A stretch of DNA of 64,000 bases from Muriicola marianensis. Its GTDB lineage: Bacteria > Bacteroidota > Bacteroidia > Flavobacteriales > Flavobacteriaceae. The notes beneath the pieces are model-generated. The model did not search any database. It saw only the letters and a program-made list of their open reading frames with translations, and had not been told where the DNA came from. Location: assembly GCF_014638095.1 (NCBI RefSeq), contig NZ_BMFH01000002.1, positions 62,001 through 126,000 on the forward strand. The letters are read 5' to 3'. Position 1 is the stretch's first letter, and each line of letters opens with the position of its first letter. Positions 40,258-47,736 of the stretch are shown one piece after another. The position numbers and the translations under genes are program-made.

Positions 40258-41172
40258 ATGTTACGACTCAATGTACGTGATGAAACCTCATCCTTAAAGG
40301 CTGTTGTTTTGGGCAGGGCTGAGAGTTCCGGTCCTGTTCCCAAGGCGGAAGATGCCTATGATCCTAAATCTCTGGAACACATCCTGGCGGGGACTTACCC
40401 CAGGGAAGAAGACATGATCAGTGAGATGGATGCTTTTGACGATGTCCTTAAGAAACACGGGGTGCAGGTCTTCAGGCCCGAGGTCTTAAAGGATTGCAAT
40501 CAGATCTTTTCGAGGGATATCGCATTTGTCATTGAAGACAAACTTATCAAGGCCAATATTCTGCCCGAGAGGGAAAAGGAATTTGAAGCCATCCTGCATG
40601 TCCTGGACGTGATCGATCCTGAAAAAATTCTCGTCCCTCCTCCCGATGTACATGTAGAAGGAGGAGATGTGATGCCCTGGAAGGAGTATATCTTTGTTGG
40701 GACATACCGTGGAGAAGATTACGCCAGTTACATAACCGCAAGAACCAACACGGCTGCTGTGGCTTATCTGCAGGAACAATTCCCGCACAAGGTTGTCAAA
40801 TCCTTCGATCTTAGAAAATCCAATACCGATCCAAAGCAGAACGCTCTTCATCTGGACTGCTGCTTTCAGCCTATCGGTAAGGATAAGGCCATCCTGCATA
40901 AAAATGGCTTTTTGGTTGAAGAGGAATACCGGTGGCTCCTGAATTACTTCGGTCCGGATAACGTCTTTGAGATCAGCAGTGAGGAAATGTATCAGATGTT
41001 CAGCAACGTGTTTTCGATCTCACCCGAGGTGATCGTTTCCGAACGATCTTTTACCCGGCTCAACACCTGGCTGCGTGAAAAGGGATTTACGGTAGAGGAG
41101 GTTCCCTATGCGGAAATTGGCAAGCAGGAAGGGCTTCTGAGGTGCAGTACCCTGCCTCTGGTCAGGGAATAG
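40258..41172 (+). CDS. Dimethylarginine dimethylaminohydrolase-like amidinohydrolase
   Basis: The 304-residue protein belongs to the amidinotransferase/arginine deiminase fold. Visible active-site parts are the substrate-binding FSRDIAFVIE and HVEGGDVMPW, catalytic His 198 in NALHLDCCFQPIG and catalytic Cys 296 in LLRCSTLPL near the C-terminus. Such enzymes hydrolyse arginine or methylated arginine to citrulline. Which of these is the substrate cannot be told. It lies 12 bases after gltA and upstream of a second enzyme of the same fold, suggesting an arginine/citrulline unit. Confidence 0.8.
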   Translation: MLRLNVRDETSSLKAVVLGRAESSGPVPKAEDAYDPKSLEHILAGTYPREEDMISEMDAFDDVLKKHGVQVFRPEVLKDCNQIFSRDIAFVIEDKLIKANILPEREKEFEAILHVLDVIDPEKILVPPPDVHVEGGDVMPWKEYIFVGTYRGEDYASYITARTNTAAVAYLQEQFPHKVVKSFDLRKSNTDPKQNALHLDCCFQPIGKDKAILHKNGFLVEEEYRWLLNYFGPDNVFEISSEEMYQMFSNVFSISPEVIVSERSFTRLNTWLREKGFTVEEVPYAEIGKQEGLLRCSTLPLVRE

Positions 41173-41232
41173 CTCGGTGTAGGGGGGTCAAATTTCTTAT
41201 CAAATTCCCAATATTATAACCGTCTAAAGGAT

Positions 41233-41240
41233 TAACTTTG
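41233..41240 (+). promoter_or_regulatory. -7 box for ctlX
   Basis: TAACTTTG matches TAnnTTTG in full, 19 bases before the ctlX ATG, giving a leader of about 15 bases. The upstream TTA at 41214-41216 is a poor -33 element. Confidence 0.5.
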
Positions 41241-41259
41241 ACCTGTAATAAGCTCCCTT

Positions 41260-42201
41260 ATGCAGATCACTAACACCATCCTTATGGTCAGGCCAGTACG
41301 CTTCCGGATGAACGAGGAAACGGCGGTAAATAATTATTTCCAGGAGGATCTTGACATTAAGAACCAGACCATCAATCTCAGGGCACAAAAGGAGTTCGAC
41401 GACTTTGTGTCTGTCTTAAGATCGCATGGTGTCGAGGTGATCGTGGTGGACGATTTATACGAAAGGGACACCCCGGATTCTATCTTTCCCAATAACTGGA
41501 TCTCTTTTCACGCCAACGGATCGGTAGGTTTATATCCCATGTTCGCAGAGAACAGGAGAAGGGAAAGGAGGGAAGATGTACTCGATATTCTGGAAGAGAA
41601 AGGTTTTGAGATACGCACAGTGATTGATTACACCGCTGCAGAGGAGGATGGACTGTTCCTTGAAGGGACGGGTAGCATTATTATGGACAGGGAGCACCAG
41701 AAGGCGTATTGTGCCCTCTCGCCCAGGGCGGATGAAGGCCTCTTTATTGAATTTTGTGAGGATATGGAGTGCACCCCTGTGATCTTTACGGCCTACCAGT
41801 CTGTAGACGGACAGCGCCTGCCTATCTATCATACCAATGTGATGATGTGTATCGCGGAGACCTTTGCGGTGATTTGTCTCGACGCCATAGACGACAAGAA
41901 GGAGCGCAAGAATGTGGTAGACCACCTCAAAGGTGACGGGAAGGAGATCATCGCGATCTCTGAGGTGCAGGAACAGCATTTTGCCGGGAATATGCTGCAG
42001 GTCATTGGTTCAGGAGAAAAAAGATACCTGGTGATGAGTTCTGCGGCTTACAACAGTCTCGATGAGGAACAACTCAAGGCGATCCACCGTCACTGCGAGA
42101 TCATCCACAGTCCGCTTGATACGATAGAGACCTGCGGAGGAGGCAGTGCCCGCTGCATGATGGCGGAGGTATTTCTTCCGAGAGCTGAAGTGCTGTCTTA
42201 G
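41260..42201 (+). CDS. ctlX: Citrulline utilization hydrolase CtlX-type protein
   Basis: The 313-residue protein is a second amidinotransferase-fold enzyme, matching the flavobacterial CtlX/arginine deiminase-related family. It has TILMVRPVRFRMNEETAVNN, PDSIFPNNWISFH (substrate region), FLEGTGSIIMDR, and the C-terminal nucleophile Cys 299 in GGGSARCMMAEVF. The CtlX name implies citrulline hydrolysis; that is family knowledge and not demonstrated here. It has its own -7 box 87 bases after the DDAH-like gene. Confidence 0.82.
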   Translation: MQITNTILMVRPVRFRMNEETAVNNYFQEDLDIKNQTINLRAQKEFDDFVSVLRSHGVEVIVVDDLYERDTPDSIFPNNWISFHANGSVGLYPMFAENRRRERREDVLDILEEKGFEIRTVIDYTAAEEDGLFLEGTGSIIMDREHQKAYCALSPRADEGLFIEFCEDMECTPVIFTAYQSVDGQRLPIYHTNVMMCIAETFAVICLDAIDDKKERKNVVDHLKGDGKEIIAISEVQEQHFAGNMLQVIGSGEKRYLVMSSAAYNSLDEEQLKAIHRHCEIIHSPLDTIETCGGGSARCMMAEVFLPRAEVLS

Positions 42202-42208
42202 GTCTGAT

Positions 42209-43639
42209 TCAGGTCCTGGCCCGGGCAATATTCCGGATCATTCCCCCGAAAATAAAGTAATGAAATGGAAGGATGGTATACCAATAAAGCCTTCCCCTGA
42301 GTCCTTTAGGCCTGAAAGTTGCTGTTTGATGCAGCACTGAATCCTTGTCTATCCTGAATTCTAACCACGCCTCGCCGGGAAGTCGCATTTCGGCAAAGAG
42401 CAACAGGCGCTTTCCCTTTTTATCGGCCAGGAGTACACGCCAGAAATCAAGGGAATCGCCCGGATAGATCTTGTCAGGGTGAGTGCGCCCCCTTCTCAAC
42501 CCGACTCCCCCGGTTAGCTTATCGATAAAGCCCCGTATCTTCCACAGCCAATTGCCGTAATACCATCCCTGTTCACCCCCAATGCGCCAGATATTCTTCA
42601 GGACGGCGTCGGGATCGTCAACCTTCATCTTCTTTTCGTCTTTTAAGACACCGTATTTCGGAACCTGGATGTACTTTTCCAGGTTTTTTTGGAAGCGTCC
42701 GCTGACCATACTGTCCTTCCAGCTACTGACTACCAGGTTTTGTTCGATTTTCTTAAAGGCCATGTCGATGGCCTCCAGATAGGTGTGGGTCTCCAGGCCG
42801 AGCAGTTCCTGCAGGCGGTTGTCCCTGGCCACTACTTCCATCTTCATACTGTCGACCAGGTTGACGGCGAGCTTGTATGAAGTGGAGGTCACAAAATACA
42901 ACCAGTAGGAGGAGAGTTTAGGTGTCATCACCGGGACCGTGTAGATCCAGTTCTTGAATCCGCGGGCCTTGGCGTATTGTTGAAGCATCTCCTTGTAGGT
43001 GAGGATGTCCTTGCCCCCTATGTCAAACGACTGATCGTAAGTGTCCTCCCTGCCCAATACTCCGGTGAGAAAATTGATCACATCCCTGATGCCGATGGGC
43101 TGTGTTCTGGTCAATACCCATTTTGGGGTGATCATTACAGGGAGCTTTTCACAAAGGTCTCTAATGATCTCAAAGGACGAACTTCCGGAACCCACTATGA
43201 TTCCGGCCCTAAGGACCGTCAGGTGATAGGATCCCTGATAGAGAATGTCCTCAACATTCTTTCTGGATTCCAGGTGTTTAGAAAGCTTCTCCTCATTGAC
43301 AATACCGCTGAGGTAGATCACCTGTTGTACCCTGGTATGTGCGAGATAGCGGTTAAAGTTTTCTGCTGACAGGGCTTCCTTCTCGTCGAAGTCTTCCGTA
43401 GATGAACTCATGGAGTGGATGAGGTAGTAGGCAGCATCAATGTCTTTGGGAACCAGGCCTTCTTTTACCTCGCTCAGGAAATCGATCTCCAGTACCTCAA
43501 TTTTCTTCAGGGTCTCCTCATCTACTGAAAGCCTTTTTTGGTCGCGAACGGCGCACACTACGTCATGGCCCAGCTCCAGGAGCCTGGGGAGCAACCGCAT
43601 CCCGATATAACCATTCGCGCCTGTCAGGAGGATCTTCAT
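42209..43639 (-). CDS. SDR family NAD(P)-binding protein with C-terminal DUF2867 domain
   Basis: The 476-residue protein has an atypical short-chain dehydrogenase domain: the Rossmann loop LLTGANGYIGMRLLPRLLE at the N-terminus, then AAYYLIHSMSSSTEDF and VLRAGIIVGSGSSSFEIIRD. A C-terminal DUF2867-type domain follows (IWRIGGEQGWYYGNWLWKIR; HPDKIYPGDSLDFWRVLLAD; RFRPKGLRG-like end). Some relatives are called DNA or lipid-associated epimerases, but the substrate is not known. It ends 7 bases from the convergent ctlX stop and begins 3 bases after the upstream minus-strand gene, so the two form an operon. Confidence 0.82.
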   Translation of the reverse strand: MKILLTGANGYIGMRLLPRLLELGHDVVCAVRDQKRLSVDEETLKKIEVLEIDFLSEVKEGLVPKDIDAAYYLIHSMSSSTEDFDEKEALSAENFNRYLAHTRVQQVIYLSGIVNEEKLSKHLESRKNVEDILYQGSYHLTVLRAGIIVGSGSSSFEIIRDLCEKLPVMITPKWVLTRTQPIGIRDVINFLTGVLGREDTYDQSFDIGGKDILTYKEMLQQYAKARGFKNWIYTVPVMTPKLSSYWLYFVTSTSYKLAVNLVDSMKMEVVARDNRLQELLGLETHTYLEAIDMAFKKIEQNLVVSSWKDSMVSGRFQKNLEKYIQVPKYGVLKDEKKMKVDDPDAVLKNIWRIGGEQGWYYGNWLWKIRGFIDKLTGGVGLRRGRTHPDKIYPGDSLDFWRVLLADKKGKRLLLFAEMRLPGEAWLEFRIDKDSVLHQTATFRPKGLRGRLYWYTILPFHYFIFGGMIRNIARART

Positions 43640-43642
43640 GGA

Positions 43643-44068
43643 TCAGAGGTCGTCAATTTGAGTTGGTGTATTGTCTGCCTTGAGGCCCATCAGTTTTTTA
43701 AAGAACTTCTGCACCGCCTTGGTATCTGAACGCACTTTGATGAAATGATGGTCCCTGTAGATGGAGTATACCGCCATGTCCCCTTTGTAGAGGGTGAGTT
43801 TGTAATACGGGATGACCAGGGCAAAGGTCTCCAAGAGGGAGCGAAACCTGACGATAATCCCTTTCGGCCTGAGCTCAACATTGCAGCTGTCCAGGTTATT
43901 GTCCAGGATCAGGAGATTTCGGATCTCCACACTCGAAGCTGTGATAAATAATTTTGGGGAACCGATCCCTCCCATGGCCCACCTTTCCCTGAGCGGAAAA
44001 GGCTTCCCGACCTCCTCATCGATCTTTTGCGTGATTTCCTTGTTGTTGTAGGATACGTTGACTAACAT
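43643..44068 (-). CDS. Hypothetical protein, operon partner of the SDR gene
   Basis: The 141-residue protein begins MLVNVSYNNKEITQKIDEE and has alternating beta-type segments (SPKLFITASSVEIRNLLILD; VRFRSLLETFALVIPYYKLT; MAVYSIYRDHHFIKVRS) and a short C-terminal helix. There is no signal peptide or clear transmembrane stretch. I do not recognise the family; the pattern could suit a PH-like or other small beta domain, but this is a guess. It lies 3 bases upstream of the SDR gene. Confidence 0.65.
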   Translation of the reverse strand: MLVNVSYNNKEITQKIDEEVGKPFPLRERWAMGGIGSPKLFITASSVEIRNLLILDNNLDSCNVELRPKGIIVRFRSLLETFALVIPYYKLTLYKGDMAVYSIYRDHHFIKVRSDTKAVQKFFKKLMGLKADNTPTQIDDL

Positions 44069-44154
44069 TCTCTTTCTTTTTCAATAGCGCCCTAAAGTTA
44101 CCGAAATCCTTGTGGAATCCTTATTAACAGGATTATAAAAGCTTAAAAAATATG

Positions 44155-44162
44155 TAGTTTTG
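44155..44162 (+). promoter_or_regulatory. -7 box of the argS promoter
   Basis: TAGTTTTG matches TAnnTTTG, 28 bases before the argS ATG. The best upstream element is TTA around 44134, so the -33 site is weak. Confidence 0.5.
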
Positions 44163-44190
44163 CAACTTTAAAGAAGGTTAGTCCCGGCCC

Positions 44191-45975
44191 ATGGAACACC
44201 AATTGATCTCAAAGACAAAAGAAGCTGTAAACACCCTCTTTGGAGTGGAACTCCCTGCAGTAGAATTACAGCCTACGAGGAAAGATTTTGAAGGAGATAT
44301 TACCGTGGTGATATTTCCCATGCTGAGATATGTAAAAGGCAATCCCGAGAAAATCGGTCAGGCCTTAGGGGAGTTCCTGAGCGAGGCATTACCCGAGGTA
44401 GACCGATTCAATGTTATCAAGGGATTCCTGAACCTCACCCTTTCTGATGAATACTATCTGGGATCATTTCAGGATATACAAACTGCTGAGGATTACGGAA
44501 GAGTAAAAGGAGAAGGTCAGGGGGCCGTAATGGTCGAATATTCCTCCCCCAATACCAACAAACCTCTACACCTGGGCCATATCAGGAATAACCTGCTGGG
44601 GTACTCTGTGTCGGAGATCCTCAAAGCCTCGGGGAAGAAGGTCTATAAAACCCAGATCATCAATGACCGGGGCATCCATATCTGTAAGAGCATGCTCGCC
44701 TGGAAGCGATATGGAAAAGGAGAAACCCCGGAATCTACTGGATTAAAGGGTGATAAACTGGTAGGGAACTACTACGTGGCTTTTGATAAGGCTTATAAAA
44801 AGGAGGTCGAACAGTTGATGGCAGAGGGAAGGAGTAGGGAAGATGCAGAACAACAGGCGCCTATCCTTTTGGAAGCCCAGGAGATGCTACGGAGATGGGA
44901 GGCGGGAGACGAGGAGGTGGTCAGCCTGTGGAAGACGATGAATTCATGGGTTTATACAGGATTTGAAGAAACCTATTCCCGCCTTGGCGTTGATTTTGAT
45001 AAACTCTATTACGAAAGTGATACCTACCTGCTCGGAAAAGAGGTGGTGGAGGATGGACTTGAGAAAGGCGTATTCTACAGGAAAGAGGATGGGAGTGTGT
45101 GGATCGACCTGACGGAAGACGGCCTGGATGAAAAGATCGTTTTAAGGGCGGACGGTACCGCTGTGTATATGACCCAGGATATTGGTACGGCCATTCAGCG
45201 GGTAAAGGACTTTCCCGATATCGACGGGATGGTATATACCGTGGGAAATGAACAGGACTACCATTTTAAGGTATTGTTCCTCATCCTGAAAAAACTCGGA
45301 TTCAGCTGGGCAGAACACCTTTACCACCTGAGTTATGGGATGGTAGACCTGCCCGAAGGCAAGATGAAAAGCCGGGAAGGGACGGTGGTGGATGCGGATG
45401 ACCTGGTAGAGGATATGGCGCATACTGCGGAAGAGATTTCCAAAGAACTCGGCAAACTCGATGGGTATTCGGAGGAAGAGAAAAAGGAACTCTACCACAT
45501 CATCGGCCTGGGAGCTCTTAAATACTTTATCCTGAAGGTAGACCCCAGGAAACGCATCCTGTTTAATCCGGAGGAATCCGTCGATTTTCAGGGGAATACA
45601 GGTCCCTTTATTCAGTATACCTACGCCAGGATACAATCGATCCTGCGAAAGGCCGATTTTGATAAAGAAAATTTCGATAAAATTTCAACGAAGTATAGGA
45701 TACGACTACACCTTAAAGAAAGGGAGCTCATCAAGCAATTACTCTTATTCCCGGCGATCGTTCAAGAGGCAGCCGAACAATTCAGTCCGGCCCTGGTCGC
45801 TAATTACACCTACGACCTGGTCAAGGAGTTCAATTCTTTCTACCAGCAGGTTACCATCCTGGGGGAAGCAGACGAACAGATCAGGGATTTCAGGGTGAAT
45901 CTTTCTGCCGTAGTTGGGGAGGTGATACGCTCCGGCTTTGATTTATTGGGGATACAGGTTCCTGAAAGGATGTAA
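44191..45975 (+). CDS. argS: Arginyl-tRNA synthetase
   Basis: The 594-residue class I synthetase has the HIGH motif in NTNKPLHLGHIRNNLLGYS, the KMSKS variant in EGKMKSREGTVVDADD, GNTGPFIQYTYARIQSILRK and the C-terminal anticodon-binding domain ending GFDLLGIQVPERM, a typical ArgRS end. The N-terminal Arg-tRNA synthetase domain is present. It charges tRNA-Arg. It ends just before a terminator shared with the convergent opsin gene. Confidence 0.96.
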   Translation: MEHQLISKTKEAVNTLFGVELPAVELQPTRKDFEGDITVVIFPMLRYVKGNPEKIGQALGEFLSEALPEVDRFNVIKGFLNLTLSDEYYLGSFQDIQTAEDYGRVKGEGQGAVMVEYSSPNTNKPLHLGHIRNNLLGYSVSEILKASGKKVYKTQIINDRGIHICKSMLAWKRYGKGETPESTGLKGDKLVGNYYVAFDKAYKKEVEQLMAEGRSREDAEQQAPILLEAQEMLRRWEAGDEEVVSLWKTMNSWVYTGFEETYSRLGVDFDKLYYESDTYLLGKEVVEDGLEKGVFYRKEDGSVWIDLTEDGLDEKIVLRADGTAVYMTQDIGTAIQRVKDFPDIDGMVYTVGNEQDYHFKVLFLILKKLGFSWAEHLYHLSYGMVDLPEGKMKSREGTVVDADDLVEDMAHTAEEISKELGKLDGYSEEEKKELYHIIGLGALKYFILKVDPRKRILFNPEESVDFQGNTGPFIQYTYARIQSILRKADFDKENFDKISTKYRIRLHLKERELIKQLLLFPAIVQEAAEQFSPALVANYTYDLVKEFNSFYQQVTILGEADEQIRDFRVNLSAVVGEVIRSGFDLLGIQVPERM

Positions 45976-45977
45976 AA

Positions 45978-46004
45978 AAAGGCCGCTCGAAAGCGGCCTT
46001 TATA
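45978..46004. terminator. Bidirectional intrinsic terminator between argS and proteorhodopsin gene
   Basis: A perfect 10-base-pair stem (AAAGGCCGCT with AGCGGCCTTT) closes a CGAA tetraloop. As and Ts flank both sides, so it can serve argS on the plus strand and the opsin gene on the minus strand. Confidence 0.88.
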
Positions 46005-46024
46005 AATATTTGTTCTCAGGAAAA

Positions 46025-46753
46025 TTATTTTTCAGAACTCTGAGCTACAGCAAGTCCGTAGATCACGAGTCCAAAGCCGATCTTGTTAACGGCGTCACCA
46101 ATGTTGTAGATCACATCCATATTGAGGCCGGTAAAGATCCCTTCATACCATCCGGGAGTTCCAGCCATGTAACCGATAGGATAGATCGCCCATCCAACCA
46201 AAACGAACCAGCAGAGCGTTTTGTGAGCGTTCAGTACAGATCCACCGGCAGCAACAGCCAGTTTCTTGGCTTCTCCGAACCAGATCTCATAAACGATCCA
46301 GAAGTAAGCGATACCGGAGATCAGACCCCAGAAAGCAGCGCTGTCTCTATAGACGGCTTCTCCGAAGTATCCGGTTACGAGCATGATCACTGAAGCGAAG
46401 ATCAACCTCCACATCAGGGATTTCTTAGCTCCTGCTACCTTGAGGATCAGGAAGAATTCAACACACATCAGCGGTACAGTCAGCACCCAGTCTACATAAC
46501 GGAAAAAAGTAGGAGACTCAGCGAATCCTGCCCAGTAATCCCTCATGTACCAGTAGTGTACTGCTGCGATAAACGTAATTAATCCTGAAACCAGGATTGA
46601 AGTTCTCCACTTCTTGTCGAAGCTGTTCATCGACAGGAAGAAAAATGCAGAGGCCGCCATCATGGCCATACAGCCCACGAAGAAGGTAAACCCTACATAA
46701 TCATCGGTCGCCAACCTGGAGACCAGTGAAATTGATGATAAAAAATTTTCCAT
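46025..46753 (-). CDS. Proteorhodopsin, light-driven proton pump (green-tuned)
   Basis: The 242-residue protein has seven hydrophobic helices. Helix C reads FRYVDWVLTVPLMCVEFF: Asp 88 (Schiff-base proton acceptor), Thr 92 and Glu 99 (proton donor) give the DTE pattern of proton pumps. His 66 partners the acceptor (AVHYWYMRDYW). Helix G has the retinal-binding Lys 224 (GDAVNKIGFGL). Met 96 stands at the spectral tuning site (position 105 in the reference), where Met or Leu gives green absorption and Gln gives blue. It pumps protons outward in light. The retinal enzyme gene is divergent, 80 bases away. Confidence 0.95.
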   Translation of the reverse strand: MENFLSSISLVSRLATDDYVGFTFFVGCMAMMAASAFFFLSMNSFDKKWRTSILVSGLITFIAAVHYWYMRDYWAGFAESPTFFRYVDWVLTVPLMCVEFFLILKVAGAKKSLMWRLIFASVIMLVTGYFGEAVYRDSAAFWGLISGIAYFWIVYEIWFGEAKKLAVAAGGSVLNAHKTLCWFVLVGWAIYPIGYMAGTPGWYEGIFTGLNMDVIYNIGDAVNKIGFGLVIYGLAVAQSSEK

Positions 46754-46782
46754 AGAAATAGAATTAGTTAATTTTGTTTAAG

Positions 46783-46790
46783 CAAACATA
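46783..46790 (-). promoter_or_regulatory. -7 box for the proteorhodopsin gene
   Basis: On the minus strand it reads TATGTTTG, a full TAnnTTTG match, 29 bases before the start codon. The -33 site would fall near 46811, inside the opposing -7 box of blh, and reads ATG in place of TTG. Confidence 0.5.
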
Positions 46791-46812
46791 TGAAAAGTTG
46801 AACATAATTTCA

Positions 46813-46820
46813 TAAATTTG
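46813..46820 (+). promoter_or_regulatory. -7 box for blh
   Basis: TAAATTTG matches the consensus, 13 bases before the blh ATG, giving a leader of about 9 bases. The only close TTG (46798-46800) is 12 bases upstream, too near for the consensus. The promoter overlaps that of the opsin gene. Confidence 0.45.
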
Positions 46821-46833
46821 ACCACGAAATTTT

Positions 46834-47736
46834 ATGGATTTGGAAAAAAAACAACAAAATATTAACACTTTTAGCAGTTTTATGATTGTTGCCACCTTTT
46901 TTTCCCTTTGGCTTTCTGTATATTTCGATGTTCAGGCCGAAGCCTTTTTGTCTTATTTCCTCATCTTTACATTCGGGATATTTCACGGCTCGAACGATTT
47001 AAAACTGATTCAGCAAACTTCCGGGAGTTCCAAAAAAAATTTTTTTCTCCGGGCCCTGATAAGTTATGTTACCGTCATTGCCCTCACGGTAGCCTTTTTT
47101 TCCTTTTTTCCGGTATTGGCATTGGGTTTTTTTGTGCTGGCGAGCAGTTACCATTTCGGGGAGCAGCACTGGGCCCAATACACAGAAAGATCACTTTTGG
47201 CGTATGTTTTCTATACCTGCTATGGCATGGTGATCTTCTTCCTGCTTTTTTATTGCCAGGCCGATGCCGTCACCCCCATCATTTATGAGATTACGGGCAT
47301 TAACCTGCAGGCAGATCACTACCTCTACACCCTCGCCTCTTCCTTCGGTATCTTTATGCTGATCTATTTCTGGTGGTTGTGGAAAAGAAAGATCAAAGTG
47401 AATATGATCAAGGAACTGTTCTTTCTGCTTGTTTTCTTTATCGTCTTTAAAACCGCTTCCCTCATATGGGCCTTCAGTATCTACTTTGTGATCTGGCACA
47501 GCATCCCTTCCCTGATGGACCAGACAAGGTTCCTGTACGGAAAGATTTCTAAGGCTTCCCTATTGTCTTACTTCCGCACTTCTTTTATATACTGGATCTT
47601 TTCTATGATCGGACTCGCAGGCCTTTATTATCTGTTTCACGATAAGCAGGGCTTGTTCCTCTCTATCTTGATCTACTTCCTGGCTGCTATCACATTTCCG
47701 CATGTGATCGTTATGAATCGGCTGAACCGTTCTTAA
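46834..47736 (+). CDS. blh: Beta-carotene 15,15'-dioxygenase, Brp/Blh family (retinal synthesis)
   Basis: The 300-residue, largely hydrophobic membrane protein cleaves beta-carotene into two retinal molecules, the chromophore of the opsin beside it. The family histidines are in GIFHGSNDL (51), SSYHFGEQHW (107, 112), VIWHSIPSLMDQ (222) and TFPHVIVMNR (290). The coding sequence is visibly richer in A and T than its neighbours and contains an A8T7 run at 47032-47046. The stop overlaps the convergent TonB receptor stop by 4 bases. No other carotenoid gene is in the window. Confidence 0.93.
   Translation: MDLEKKQQNINTFSSFMIVATFFSLWLSVYFDVQAEAFLSYFLIFTFGIFHGSNDLKLIQQTSGSSKKNFFLRALISYVTVIALTVAFFSFFPVLALGFFVLASSYHFGEQHWAQYTERSLLAYVFYTCYGMVIFFLLFYCQADAVTPIIYEITGINLQADHYLYTLASSFGIFMLIYFWWLWKRKIKVNMIKELFFLLVFFIVFKTASLIWAFSIYFVIWHSIPSLMDQTRFLYGKISKASLLSYFRTSFIYWIFSMIGLAGLYYLFHDKQGLFLSILIYFLAAITFPHVIVMNRLNRS

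Noticed and set aside
46025-46753. Sodium pump, chloride pump or sensory rhodopsin
   Set aside because: Helix C has the DTE pattern of proton pumps and not NDQ or NTQ; no transducer gene is nearby.
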